Source: Clostridiaceae bacterium (GTDB lineage: Bacteria; Bacillota_I; Bacilli_A; Erysipelotrichales; Coprobacillaceae). Taken from it: a stretch of DNA of 64,000 nucleotides. Below, piece by piece: positions 34,719-42,989 of this stretch. The notes under the pieces are model-generated. The model was given only the letters and a program-made list of their open reading frames with translations, did no database searches and was not told the origin of the DNA. Position 1 is the first letter of the stretch; each line of letters begins with the position of its first letter. The stretch covers positions 1 to 64,000 of the forward strand of contig CABJAS010000002.1 of the NCBI GenBank assembly GCA_902363625.1. The letters are read 5' to 3'. The translations under genes were made by a program, and so were the position numbers.

Positions 34719-35406
34719 TGTAATGATAAACTCCGCTTATTTTGGTCTTGTTTTAAGCTTACTGGCTTATTATTTAGGCATCAAGCTTAAAAATAAAACA
34801 AAAATAGCTTTGTGCAATCCCCTTTTAATAGCTACAGTTTTAATTATTGTATTACTGATGCTTTTAGATATCGATTACCCGACATTTAATCAGGGAGCAC
34901 AATACTTAACCTATTTGCTGACACCGGCAACGGTATGCTTGGCTTTACCGCTTTATCGTGAATTCAAAATTTTAAAGGATCATTTATTTATTATTTTTAT
35001 TGCCTTAGCAGCAGGCTGTATAACGTGTTTTGTGGTCGTTGGCGGCATGGCTTTGCTTTGGCAAATAGATCGCACAATAGGGATCTCTCTATTACCAAAA
35101 TCAATTACTACTGCAATCGCGATTGGATTAACCGAAGAAGTCGGCGGTATCAGCGGCATTACAGTTGCAGCAGTCATCATTACGGGGATTTTTGCTTCGG
35201 TCATTGCTCCGTCTATTTTTAAATGGTTTCATATTAATGATCCGATTGCTCAGGGATTGGCACTGGGGGCTTCCGGACATGCGATCGGCACCAGTAAAGC
35301 CTTGGAACTAGGAGAGATACAAGCCGCTATGAGTTCTTTAGCGATTGTCGTGACCGGTATCTTAACCGTGATCATCGTTCCGTTAGCTGCACCTTTATTT
35401 AAATAA
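34711..35406 (+). CDS. lrgB: LrgB-family membrane protein
   Basis: 231 residues with six or more membrane helices and the LrgB hallmark LPKSITTAIAIGLTEEVGG and GHAIGTSKALE. It overlaps lrgA by 8 bp, with AAGGAG within the lrgA end. Same transport or murein-hydrolase-control role as lrgA. No LytSR pair adjoins. Confidence 0.92.
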   Translation: MNDVMINSAYFGLVLSLLAYYLGIKLKNKTKIALCNPLLIATVLIIVLLMLLDIDYPTFNQGAQYLTYLLTPATVCLALPLYREFKILKDHLFIIFIALAAGCITCFVVVGGMALLWQIDRTIGISLLPKSITTAIAIGLTEEVGGISGITVAAVIITGIFASVIAPSIFKWFHINDPIAQGLALGASGHAIGTSKALELGEIQAAMSSLAIVVTGILTVIIVPLAAPLFK

Positions 35407-35431
35407 AAAAAACTTACTGTTGCAGTAAGTT
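35405..35431 (-). terminator. terminator of the HAD gene
   Basis: AACTTACTG/CAGTAAGTT stem, with a long T run on the minus strand; the plus-strand T tract is weak. Confidence 0.75.
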
Positions 35432-35441
35432 CGATTTTAAG

Positions 35442-36152
35442 CTAAGCACTGATCTTAGCATTTTTTATTTTTTCTAATAAATCTGCTACTCCCTTTAAAT
35501 CTTTGGAATAATGTTCATAATGCAGTGTATTTTCACTTCTAACTAAGATAGCCGTGATTCCCGCATGCTTGGCTCCGCGAATATCTGCATTATAGTTATC
35601 GCCAATCATAACGATATCTTCGGGATTATTCAAATCGTTCAAGATTTCTTGATAGAATTTCACATTCGGTTTATCATACTCCATCAACGCAGAGCTGTAT
35701 ATTTTTTCAAAATACTGATCCAAATTTAATTGCTCGCAGAGCTGCTGTAATTCCGGCACATGATTTGAGGCTATGATATGCGTATATCCTTCCTCTGAAA
35801 GTTTCTCTAATGTTTCAACAGTATCTTCATAGACATGCCATTGACTTAAATCGAGATAACGATCTTTAAACTCTTTTGCATACGCTTTAGCATGGACTTC
35901 TCTTACACCTAAGATCACAAATACACTTTCTAAATAGCTTTCAACATGTTCCCACCATGTTTTATTCCCTAGTAATTCAGTATGCGGTCTTTCAAACTCA
36001 TGCCAAGGAAGTCCGCGGCCCATGAACGCTCTTAATGAATCATAGGCAATATTGATACGATGGCTCACTAAAATATCATTCATCGTTTTCGACCATTTTC
36101 CATCACGATAAGCAAGAGTGCAATCAAAATCCCATAGTATATACTTTTTCAT
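35442..36152 (-). CDS. HAD-superfamily hydrolase
   Basis: 236 residues. Motif I WDFDCTLAYRD, motif II in IIASNHVPE, motif III Lys in EYDKPNVKFY, motif IV MIGDNYNADIRGA. A C1 alpha-helical cap of the beta-phosphoglucomutase/phosphoglycolate phosphatase type. Probably a small-molecule phosphatase. GAGGTG precedes the start. Confidence 0.85.
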   Translation of the reverse strand: MKKYILWDFDCTLAYRDGKWSKTMNDILVSHRINIAYDSLRAFMGRGLPWHEFERPHTELLGNKTWWEHVESYLESVFVILGVREVHAKAYAKEFKDRYLDLSQWHVYEDTVETLEKLSEEGYTHIIASNHVPELQQLCEQLNLDQYFEKIYSSALMEYDKPNVKFYQEILNDLNNPEDIVMIGDNYNADIRGAKHAGITAILVRSENTLHYEHYSKDLKGVADLLEKIKNAKISA

Positions 36153-36236
36153 CTATTTCACCTCGTTTAACACTAGTAAATTATATCATAGATGGATTGC
36201 TTTCATGCATATTTCGCACCTGTTTTTTCGACAAAT

Positions 36237-37151
36237 TTAACTAACAAACACTAACAGCAGGGCTGTCATCGTGGCAATACTGACTAAAATGCTGATGGAA
36301 TTGGCTAAAGCCGGTGCCGGATCATCATTGTCAATCATCTTACTGTAAACCGCTGACACGGTTGAGATCGGACAGAAAAGTATTAAAGTGACCATCTGTT
36401 TTGCCAGCAAGGGAAGCGGCAGGATAAAGAATACTATAATACTTAACAGGATATTACCGATATAACGAACTCCTAATATTTTAATGACTGCCTTTGCTTG
36501 AGATCGAGTGATCTTTATTTCAAGTATGATACCGATCATTAACATCGCCAGAAAACTGTTTGCTCCGCCGATCATTGAAGCAATGGTCGTCACAGGAGTT
36601 GGTAATGTTAAATTAAATAAAGATAAGATAAATAAAAGCAAGTAAACATCAAAGGGAATCGACCTTACTAATACTGAACAGAGATTTTTAATATCCAAAC
36701 GTCCGCGTCCATCTACTTCGTTACGCGCCAGGGCATAAGTTCCTCCTAACCCCATAAAAGCATTGCCGATATCAAACATACACATATAAATCATCCCGGT
36801 TGCATCAAAGAAGCTGGAAGCAAAGGGAATAGCAAAATTACCGATATTATACCCTGAACAGTTAATCATGCTTAATGCACGTGTTATCGGTGATTGTTTG
36901 CGATTGATATATTTCGCTAAAAAGATATTGAAAAATCCACAGCATAATCCTATCAGGATAATACTGATCGTAATCAAATTGATTTCCATTCCACTTGAAT
37001 TGGCAATCAAGGCAGCCGGCAGTGTAATATTCATGACTACCTTGGAAAAGAACAGACCATCTTCCTTTTTAAAGAATCCTACCTTTTTTAAAATAAACCC
37101 TAAAAGAATGATAAAAACAAAGCCTGATGATTTAATGAATACCTCTAACAT
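36237..37151 (-). CDS. AEC-family auxin-efflux-carrier-like transporter
   Basis: 304 residues from the ATG at 37151 (GGGGGATC upstream). About ten membrane helices in two halves, with the broken-helix NCSGYNIGNFAIPFA typical of AEC carriers. Bacterial members often move malate or other organic acids; the cargo here is not known. Confidence 0.85.
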   Translation of the reverse strand: MLEVFIKSSGFVFIILLGFILKKVGFFKKEDGLFFSKVVMNITLPAALIANSSGMEINLITISIILIGLCCGFFNIFLAKYINRKQSPITRALSMINCSGYNIGNFAIPFASSFFDATGMIYMCMFDIGNAFMGLGGTYALARNEVDGRGRLDIKNLCSVLVRSIPFDVYLLLFILSLFNLTLPTPVTTIASMIGGANSFLAMLMIGIILEIKITRSQAKAVIKILGVRYIGNILLSIIVFFILPLPLLAKQMVTLILFCPISTVSAVYSKMIDNDDPAPALANSISILVSIATMTALLLVFVS

Positions 37152-37253
37152 GATGATCCCCCTTATTAACTCATACATTATAGCAAGTTTCTTTAAAATC
37201 AGAGCTAATTTTTAATATTAGGAAACTGTTCCTAAAAATGAAACTTATCAAAC

Positions 37254-37277
37254 AAAAAAGATATGGCGAACCATATC
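37254..37277 (-). terminator. terminator after the orphan EIIB
   Basis: GATATGG-CGAA-CCATATC stem with T run on the minus strand. Confidence 0.85.
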
Positions 37278-37284
37278 CTCTCTA

Positions 37285-37587
37285 TTATTTGTTTAATATT
37301 TTTCTTACTGAATCGACAACAGCATTACCGTTGATTGTCGCAAAATCAATATTGTTGATTACTACAACAGGAATTTTATTTTTAACGATTTTTTCTACTT
37401 CCTCTTTAGTATAGCGAATCTGTGGGGCTAATAAAATAATGTCCGCATCGATATCCTTTGTAATCATTGTTTCAGGCAAAGCAAACACCTGAGCATTGAA
37501 TTTCTGCTCATCACATGCTTTAATCACCTTTGAAACTAAGACGTTTGTTGTAATTGAGCTTGCACAGCATATAACCATTTTTACCAT
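37285..37587 (-). CDS. orphan Lac-family PTS EIIB
   Basis: 100 residues from the ATG at 37587 (AAAGGAAG upstream); a longer frame from 37659 lies over the preceding gene. The phospho-Cys loop reads MVICCASSITTNVLV where CSAGMSTSLLV is usual, so the Cys is present but the loop is atypical. No EIIC or EIIA adjoins. It lies 64 bp downstream of three Gfo/Idh genes on the same strand and has a cre-like site of its own upstream. Confidence 0.82.
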   Translation of the reverse strand: MVKMVICCASSITTNVLVSKVIKACDEQKFNAQVFALPETMITKDIDADIILLAPQIRYTKEEVEKIVKNKIPVVVINNIDFATINGNAVVDSVRKILNK

Positions 37588-37643
37588 ATATAAATACTTC
37601 CTTTCCCATGTTAATTTTTTATCTAAGTCTATTATACCTTTAA

Positions 37644-37656
37644 CAAAGCGCTTACA
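37644..37656 (-). promoter_or_regulatory. cre-like site before the orphan EIIB
   Basis: On the minus strand TGTAAGCGCTTTG. The first ten bases fit the cre consensus and the 3' CA is absent. It overlaps the end of the upstream oxidoreductase gene. Confidence 0.45.
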
Positions 37657-38611
37657 CAACTGTTAATTTGTTATTTCTGATCTTTTCCATCAGTTCGATA
37701 ATCTTGATCGTGTCATCCATTGTATGACGTGGACTTTCATTTAAATGATGTGTCAGACAATGCTGAAGCTCAGCAATTTCCTTTGTCATATCATCACCGG
37801 CTAAAGGATAGCGGCGCTCTAATGTTGTTCCATCATTAAGCTCAATTTTATAATCAATAATACGATTAAACATCGGTACCATAATCTTCCCCTTTTCGCC
37901 AATAATCAAGGCATAGCGTTCTTTTGCTTCATCGATCGCCCCCTCAATAGTAGCTTTTGTTCCCTGTTTAAATGTCAAAGCAGCATGGAAATGTTCATCA
38001 ATATCATCCACAATCTTTAACGTAGAAGTCAGGTCGACGACCTCATCCTTCAATAAATCTAAAACAAACCCTAACAAATAAGGTCCGACATCATTCAATG
38101 CTCCGCCTTGTTCCTTATCAAATAAAAAACTGTTTGTACCTTTTAAAGCCAATCCATTTGAACAGAAGTTGGCTTCAATGCTTTCCACTTTTCCAATCAA
38201 GGGCAAATCCTTAATTAAATGATCCATCCCATCATTAATCTTTGTTTTCAAGGCTTCTAAAAAACACGTCTTTTCTTTTAATGCCACAGCTTTGATTTCC
38301 TTCATATCCTCACTATTCAGAACTGCCGGTTTTTCACATAGAATTGCCTTCTTTTTTTCTAAGGTTTTAATTGCCCATTCCTTATGGAATTTATGCGGCA
38401 ATGCCAAATAAACTGCATCGATCTTAGGATCATTTAATAAGCTTTCATAATCCTTGTACACGACCACCTCTGGATGTGCCTTTAAATAAGGATCATCTTG
38501 TCCTCCACTGCGTGTTGCCACCGCATAAATCATGCCATCCGGTAAATTTTCGATGCTGCCTGCAAATTTATGAGCAATTCGCCCAAATCCAATAATTCCC
38601 CAACGTATCAT
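37652..38611 (-). CDS. Gfo/Idh/MocA-family oxidoreductase, third of three
   Basis: 319 residues. N-terminal Rossmann fold (WGIIGFGRIAHKFA), then the EKPAVLN block that contains the conserved catalytic Lys, and a C-terminal alpha/beta domain with GGALNDVGPYLLG. These enzymes oxidise or reduce sugars and inositols with NAD(P). The start overlaps the stop of the second gene (ATGA). Confidence 0.9.
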   Translation of the reverse strand: MIRWGIIGFGRIAHKFAGSIENLPDGMIYAVATRSGGQDDPYLKAHPEVVVYKDYESLLNDPKIDAVYLALPHKFHKEWAIKTLEKKKAILCEKPAVLNSEDMKEIKAVALKEKTCFLEALKTKINDGMDHLIKDLPLIGKVESIEANFCSNGLALKGTNSFLFDKEQGGALNDVGPYLLGFVLDLLKDEVVDLTSTLKIVDDIDEHFHAALTFKQGTKATIEGAIDEAKERYALIIGEKGKIMVPMFNRIIDYKIELNDGTTLERRYPLAGDDMTKEIAELQHCLTHHLNESPRHTMDDTIKIIELMEKIRNNKLTVV

Positions 38612-39618
38612 GTGTTCTCCTCTCTGCCATCGGCTGCAAATACAAGGTTTGCAGATGCTTTTGCCTGATCAATGACATCCATGACGATCTGGCTGTGCGT
38701 TAACATTTTATTACTTGTTTCAATATCATTTTCTTGAATAATCTTCGCAAAAGCCACAAACTCATCATACATACGATGTTTCCCATTGGTATAATTAAAT
38801 TCCTGACTGCTTTTATCATTTTTATAAAGGGTATAAGCGGAACATACATTCAATGGAACATCTAAATGAATGCAGCCTTCATCTCCCTGTACATTGGTTG
38901 TTACAGGGGAAGAACAGTCTTTTGCGCCAATGCAGACACATTTGAAAGATCCGTAATCCATTGTTAAAATACCGGATGTATCAATTTTATTTTCAATGTT
39001 AGCAAGATACGCTACTCTATCCGGTTTACCAAAGAGTCCCACTACAAAATGAATATTATAGATATTCAGATCCATCAATGCTCCGCCTGATTTCTGATAA
39101 TCAAAAGCAGGTAAAATTGTCCCTTGTTTAAAAGCGTTGTAACGAGATGAATATTGAGAATAGTTACATTGAACTATCTTGATCTTACCTAATTCATTCA
39201 TATGTTCCTTTATAGAAAGATAGTTGCGATTATACTGATTGGATATTGCTTCTACCATAATCAGCTGCCTTTGTTTTGCAAGCTCTACTAATTCTTTTAA
39301 CTCTTTGCCATTTGAAGTAAACGGCTTTTCACAAATAACATTTTTTCCCATCAATAAAGCATCTTTACACATCTGATAATGCAAATGATTAGGCGTTGCG
39401 ATATAAACGGTGTTTACTTCTTCGTTTTTGAGCAGTTCTTTGTAGTCAATATAGACATAGCGAATATGATGCTCATTGCTCAACTCATTAAGCTGATCCA
39501 TGCTGCGCGGAGTACCCGCAATCGCATAAAACTCATATTCCGGAATCTCCTCTATAAATCGGAATAAGTCATGAACAATCATTCCTGAACCGATAATTCC
39601 AACTTTAATCTTATTCAC
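38608..39618 (-). CDS. Gfo/Idh/MocA-family oxidoreductase, second of three
   Basis: 336 residues: GIIGSGMIVHDLF cofactor loop, EKPFTSNG with the catalytic Lys, and GGALMDLNIYNIHF. It overlaps both neighbours by a few bases, so the three are translationally coupled. Confidence 0.9.
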   Translation of the reverse strand: MNKIKVGIIGSGMIVHDLFRFIEEIPEYEFYAIAGTPRSMDQLNELSNEHHIRYVYIDYKELLKNEEVNTVYIATPNHLHYQMCKDALLMGKNVICEKPFTSNGKELKELVELAKQRQLIMVEAISNQYNRNYLSIKEHMNELGKIKIVQCNYSQYSSRYNAFKQGTILPAFDYQKSGGALMDLNIYNIHFVVGLFGKPDRVAYLANIENKIDTSGILTMDYGSFKCVCIGAKDCSSPVTTNVQGDEGCIHLDVPLNVCSAYTLYKNDKSSQEFNYTNGKHRMYDEFVAFAKIIQENDIETSNKMLTHSQIVMDVIDQAKASANLVFAADGREENT

Positions 39619-40630
39619 ACAGCTTCGCTCCCTTCTCTAAAAGTTCCATTTGCCATAGTGTTTCTTCATCTTTAACGATCTTTTCTTTTCCATGAATAAT
39701 CACTTCATAAAGTCCGTCATAAACTCTGCCATAATCCCCAATCTCACTGACTACTTTTTCTTCATGGTAATTACCTTCTTCATCATAATACGTTAATGTT
39801 CCGTAATGCTCAGGAAGATCTACACCAAAGCCTTCCTGATCGGGCATATAAAACAGCTTTAAATGTTCCTCCATACGATCTTTGGTCTCTTTAACGAACA
39901 TTCCTTTCTTTCCATACACGACAAAGCTTGGTCTGCTTTTAATTCTAATGTAGCTGGATTTTACCGATACTTTCAACTGATCATAATAGAGATCTAAATC
40001 AAAGTAATCATTCATTCTGCCTTTGCCTAATAACTGTCTGACATCATAATGAATCGTATCCGGCTTTCCGAAATAAGAGATCACCTGATCCAATGTATGA
40101 CAGCCATGTCCGTACAAATAGCTATTATAGAAAGTGTAGTCATGCACTGCCTCGGGAATTTCCGGACGATAATAATCAAAATGCATTTCTACTTCTAATA
40201 AATCTCCGAGTTTTCCACTTTCTATCACTTCTTGCACAGTCAGGAAATCTGAATCATAACGTCTGTTTTGATAACATTGTACCACTAATCCCTTTTCTTT
40301 AGCGTAGGCAAATATCTCCTGGGCTTCTTTAAAGGTCATCATAAATGGTTTTTCCACCAATACATTCTTACCATGCTCCAGTGCCATTTTAGCGTACTGA
40401 TAATGATAAAGCTGTGTCGTACAGACGACGATCAACAAAATATCAGGATCTTCCATCAGATCTTCGATTCGATCAGTGTACTTAATGCCATCGATCTTCT
40501 CCCATTTAACGTGCTCAACATCTAAGTCATAGATCGTTTTTACTTTGATGGTATCTCTTTTCCTTACAAATGGAAGATGATAACGATTTGTGCTCTTTCC
40601 ATTTCCTACATATCCAATAGTTAACATCAT
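39611..40630 (-). CDS. Gfo/Idh/MocA-family oxidoreductase, first of three
   Basis: 339 residues from the ATG-ATG at 40630 (AGGAGG upstream; the earlier ATG at 40651 lacks a site). The cofactor loop is GYVGNGKSTNRYHLPF, a GxxGxGK(S/T) form typical of the YdgJ-like branch, followed by EKPFMMT and the GHGCHTLDQ motif with a probable active-site His. First gene of the three-gene operon. Confidence 0.9.
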   Translation of the reverse strand: MMLTIGYVGNGKSTNRYHLPFVRKRDTIKVKTIYDLDVEHVKWEKIDGIKYTDRIEDLMEDPDILLIVVCTTQLYHYQYAKMALEHGKNVLVEKPFMMTFKEAQEIFAYAKEKGLVVQCYQNRRYDSDFLTVQEVIESGKLGDLLEVEMHFDYYRPEIPEAVHDYTFYNSYLYGHGCHTLDQVISYFGKPDTIHYDVRQLLGKGRMNDYFDLDLYYDQLKVSVKSSYIRIKSRPSFVVYGKKGMFVKETKDRMEEHLKLFYMPDQEGFGVDLPEHYGTLTYYDEEGNYHEEKVVSEIGDYGRVYDGLYEVIIHGKEKIVKDEETLWQMELLEKGAKLCE

Positions 40631-40707
40631 ATCGCCTCCTGATACTATCATACCTAATTCAAGAATAAGGCGTAGCTTTTTTCAAATTATCATAATTTTT
40701 TTAAAGA

Positions 40708-40736
40708 TTGACAATACTGATGTTTTCCGCTAGAAT
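40708..40736 (+). promoter_or_regulatory. sigma-A promoter of the ECF-kinase operon
   Basis: TTGACA (40708-40713), 17-bp spacer, TAGAAT (40731-40736). The start at about 40743 gives a 5' UTR of about 110 nt. Confidence 0.8.
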
Positions 40737-40742
40737 TTTAAG

Positions 40743-40853
40743 TACATGAATGAAACGTCATCAGAAGGTGACATACAATACCATGAAGGTATTCCGCTTA
40801 TAAAATGTGGGATATTTTTATGGTATTTTTTCATGAGAATGGGAGGTATTATT
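40743..40853 (+). ncRNA. switch-like leader RNA of unassigned class
   Basis: Two mutually exclusive folds are visible. Fold A: local hairpins GTCA/TGAC (40757-40760 with 40769-40772) and AATACC/GGTATT (40777-40782 with 40788-40793). Fold B: AATACCAT (40777-40784) pairs with ATGGTATT (40820-40827), and GTATTCC (40789-40795) with GGGATAT (40809-40815), followed by a T run, as an intrinsic terminator. It matches no riboswitch consensus known to me. Confidence 0.6.
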
Positions 40854-41384
40854 TTGAAAACATTAACTACACGAAACATTGTCTTAGCTGCATTCTTTTT
40901 AGCTTTAGGCTTTGTATTACCGTTTTTTACTGCACAGATTCCCAGCATCGGAAGTATGCTTTTACCAATGCATTTACCTGTATTGATCTGTGGATTTGTC
41001 TGTGGCTGGCCATTAGGACTGATTGTCGGTGCGATTCTGCCGCTTTTAAGAAGTGCAATTTTTGGAATGCCGCCAATGTTTCCTACAGCTATTGCAATGG
41101 CATTTGAATTAGCTGCATACGGAGCATTAACCGGTCTGCTTTATCAGCTTCTTTCAAAAAAACCATTAAACACTTATATTTCACTAATCGGGGCAATGCT
41201 GGGTGGTCGTATTGTTTGGGGATTAGTATCGGCTGTCTTATATGGTGCATCGGGAAAAGCCTTTGGCTTAGCTGTTTTTATGGCGGGTGCTTTTACGAAT
41301 GCCGTTCCGGGAATTATCTTACAAATCATTATCGTTCCAATCCTTATCCTGACTTTAGAAAAGTCACATTTAATTAAACGATGA
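40854..41384 (+). CDS. ECF transporter S component, unknown vitamin/nucleoside cargo
   Basis: 176 residues from a TTG at 40854 with GGGAGG seven bases upstream; longer frames begin inside the promoter or leader. Five or six membrane helices starting TRNIVLAAFFLALGF, with PMHLPVLICGFVCGWPLG as in small-vitamin S components. It works with a shared ECF module encoded elsewhere. Its stop overlaps the ATG of a P-loop kinase (ATGA), which suggests that the imported compound is trapped by phosphorylation. Confidence 0.85.
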   Translation: MKTLTTRNIVLAAFFLALGFVLPFFTAQIPSIGSMLLPMHLPVLICGFVCGWPLGLIVGAILPLLRSAIFGMPPMFPTAIAMAFELAAYGALTGLLYQLLSKKPLNTYISLIGAMLGGRIVWGLVSAVLYGASGKAFGLAVFMAGAFTNAVPGIILQIIIVPILILTLEKSHLIKR

Positions 41385-42430
41385 TCGATACTTTAAAAGA
41401 ACATTTGCAACGCTATCCCCAAATGCAGGGACAAGATATCATCAAGCTTTGCTTTCAAAATGAATTTGGCTGTGAACATATGCTGCACAATCAGAAAAAA
41501 AGCTTACAGCGCATTATTGATGAAAGTCAGTCACTGTCAAAACAGGCAATAAGAGTGGAACTCATCGGAAACGGTTTTGCCCGTTTATATTTCGGGCATC
41601 TGACCACTGATGAAGCTTATACACTTCATCAGTTATTTGCATGGACGGCTCGTACATATCAAGGGAATACCGATACATTTATTCACAAATTAGAAGAATG
41701 TCAACAGTGGCTGAATGATAAAGTAATTCATCAGGAAATTGATCAGTATTTAAAAAATGGGATTTATCCGATTAGTCATTCTCCACGCTACCATGAAGAA
41801 TATGATCCGCATTACCGCGTTATACGAGCAGACTTAGCTTTTTGTTTTCCGCTTTTTTTAAAAATCAATCAGTTACACGCTGAAAAAGAAACACTTTTGA
41901 TTGCGATTGACGGTAAATGCGGTTCCGGAAAAACAACTTTGGCTGGTTTATTAAACGAAGTCTATCAGGGAAATGTCTTTCACATGGATGATTTCTTCTT
42001 ACAGCCCCATCAGCGTTCCTCTAAGCGTCTGGAAACGCCGGGAGAAAATGTTGACCATGAACGTTTTCTTAAAGAAGTGATGAAACCTTTAAGTCAACAG
42101 CAGGATATTCTCTATCAGCCTTTTGACTGTAGCATAATGCAGTTATCTGACCACAAAGAGACTGTTCCTTTTCATGCGATCAATTTTATCGAGGGAACTT
42201 ACAGCTTACATCCTGATCTTATCGATTACTATGATTTAAAAATCATAACAACGATTGATGACGAAACACAGATGGAACGTATTTTAAAAAGAAATGGTCC
42301 TGATCTCGCTAAAAAGTTTAAGGAAATCTGGATCCCATTAGAAAATAACTACTTTAAACAGCTGGATATCTTTTCAAAAGCAGATATTCGCTGCAGTACA
42401 AAAAATAATCATGTGGATATTCTCCCATGA
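41381..42430 (+). CDS. uridine-kinase-like P-loop kinase with an extra N domain
   Basis: 349 residues. Residues 1-165 form a domain not recognised here, with conserved-looking ISHSPRYHEEYDPHYRV. Residues 170-345 form a uridine-kinase-like P-loop domain: Walker A DGKCGSGKTT (177-186), substrate region HMDDFFLQ (201-208) and a lid arginine region ERILKRNGP. It overlaps the S component by 4 bp. Likely phosphorylates the imported cargo; the cargo is not determined. Confidence 0.8.
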   Translation: MIDTLKEHLQRYPQMQGQDIIKLCFQNEFGCEHMLHNQKKSLQRIIDESQSLSKQAIRVELIGNGFARLYFGHLTTDEAYTLHQLFAWTARTYQGNTDTFIHKLEECQQWLNDKVIHQEIDQYLKNGIYPISHSPRYHEEYDPHYRVIRADLAFCFPLFLKINQLHAEKETLLIAIDGKCGSGKTTLAGLLNEVYQGNVFHMDDFFLQPHQRSSKRLETPGENVDHERFLKEVMKPLSQQQDILYQPFDCSIMQLSDHKETVPFHAINFIEGTYSLHPDLIDYYDLKIITTIDDETQMERILKRNGPDLAKKFKEIWIPLENNYFKQLDIFSKADIRCSTKNNHVDILP

Positions 42431-42480
42431 TTATTTTTCTTTATCATATAGCGGTTAAAAGTCTTTATATTCGACTAATA

Positions 42481-42518
42481 AAAATGCCATGGAAACAATT
42501 TGTTTCTATGGCATTTAT
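42481..42518. terminator. bidirectional terminator, ECF-kinase operon and GNAT gene
   Basis: AAATGCCATGGAAAC/GTTTCTATGGCATTT hairpin between convergent genes. Confidence 0.82.
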
Positions 42519-42520
42519 CA

Positions 42521-42988
42521 TTATAAAGTTAAAATAAACCAGCGGTCACAAGCATAGTGTTCACTCTCAAACAATGGTTTGGTTAAGGCAGTAAAACCAT
42601 ATTTTTGATAGAAACGAATAGCCTGCACCATATTAGCAAACGTTTCTAAATAGCATTTCTGATAATGTTTTTTAGCAAAAAGCAATGCTTTATCCATAAG
42701 CTGCTGGCTAATTCCTTTACCACGATATTGTGGATAAGCATACATTTTCTGTAGTTCACAGATCCCTTCTATTGGCAGTGGACCAATCCCGCAACCGGCA
42801 ACTACTTTACCGTTATCTACCGCTACCCAATACTTTTTATTTTCTCCCTGATAGATTTCAAAAAAACGTCCAAGATCCGGATCACTCCAAGCACACCCCG
42901 GTTTATCGGCATTATATTCTTTTAAACAGCTTCTAATCAAGGCTTCTATCTGTGGATTATCCTGTTGCTGTACTTCTCTTATTTCCAT
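42521..42988 (-). CDS. GNAT-family N-acetyltransferase
   Basis: 155 residues. The acetyl-CoA-binding motif A is LQKMYAYPQYRGKGISQQLM, followed by AIRFYQKYGFTAL. The acceptor is unknown. The gene begins 1 bp after the DUF4127 gene stop, so it shares its transcript. Confidence 0.88.
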   Translation of the reverse strand: MEIREVQQQDNPQIEALIRSCLKEYNADKPGCAWSDPDLGRFFEIYQGENKKYWVAVDNGKVVAGCGIGPLPIEGICELQKMYAYPQYRGKGISQQLMDKALLFAKKHYQKCYLETFANMVQAIRFYQKYGFTALTKPLFESEHYACDRWFILTL

Positions 42989-42989
42989 G

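Noticed and set aside
40743..40853. known riboswitch (TPP, THF, preQ1, FMN or cobalamin) before the ECF gene
   Set aside because: None of the conserved core sequences of these classes was found, so the leader was left unassigned.
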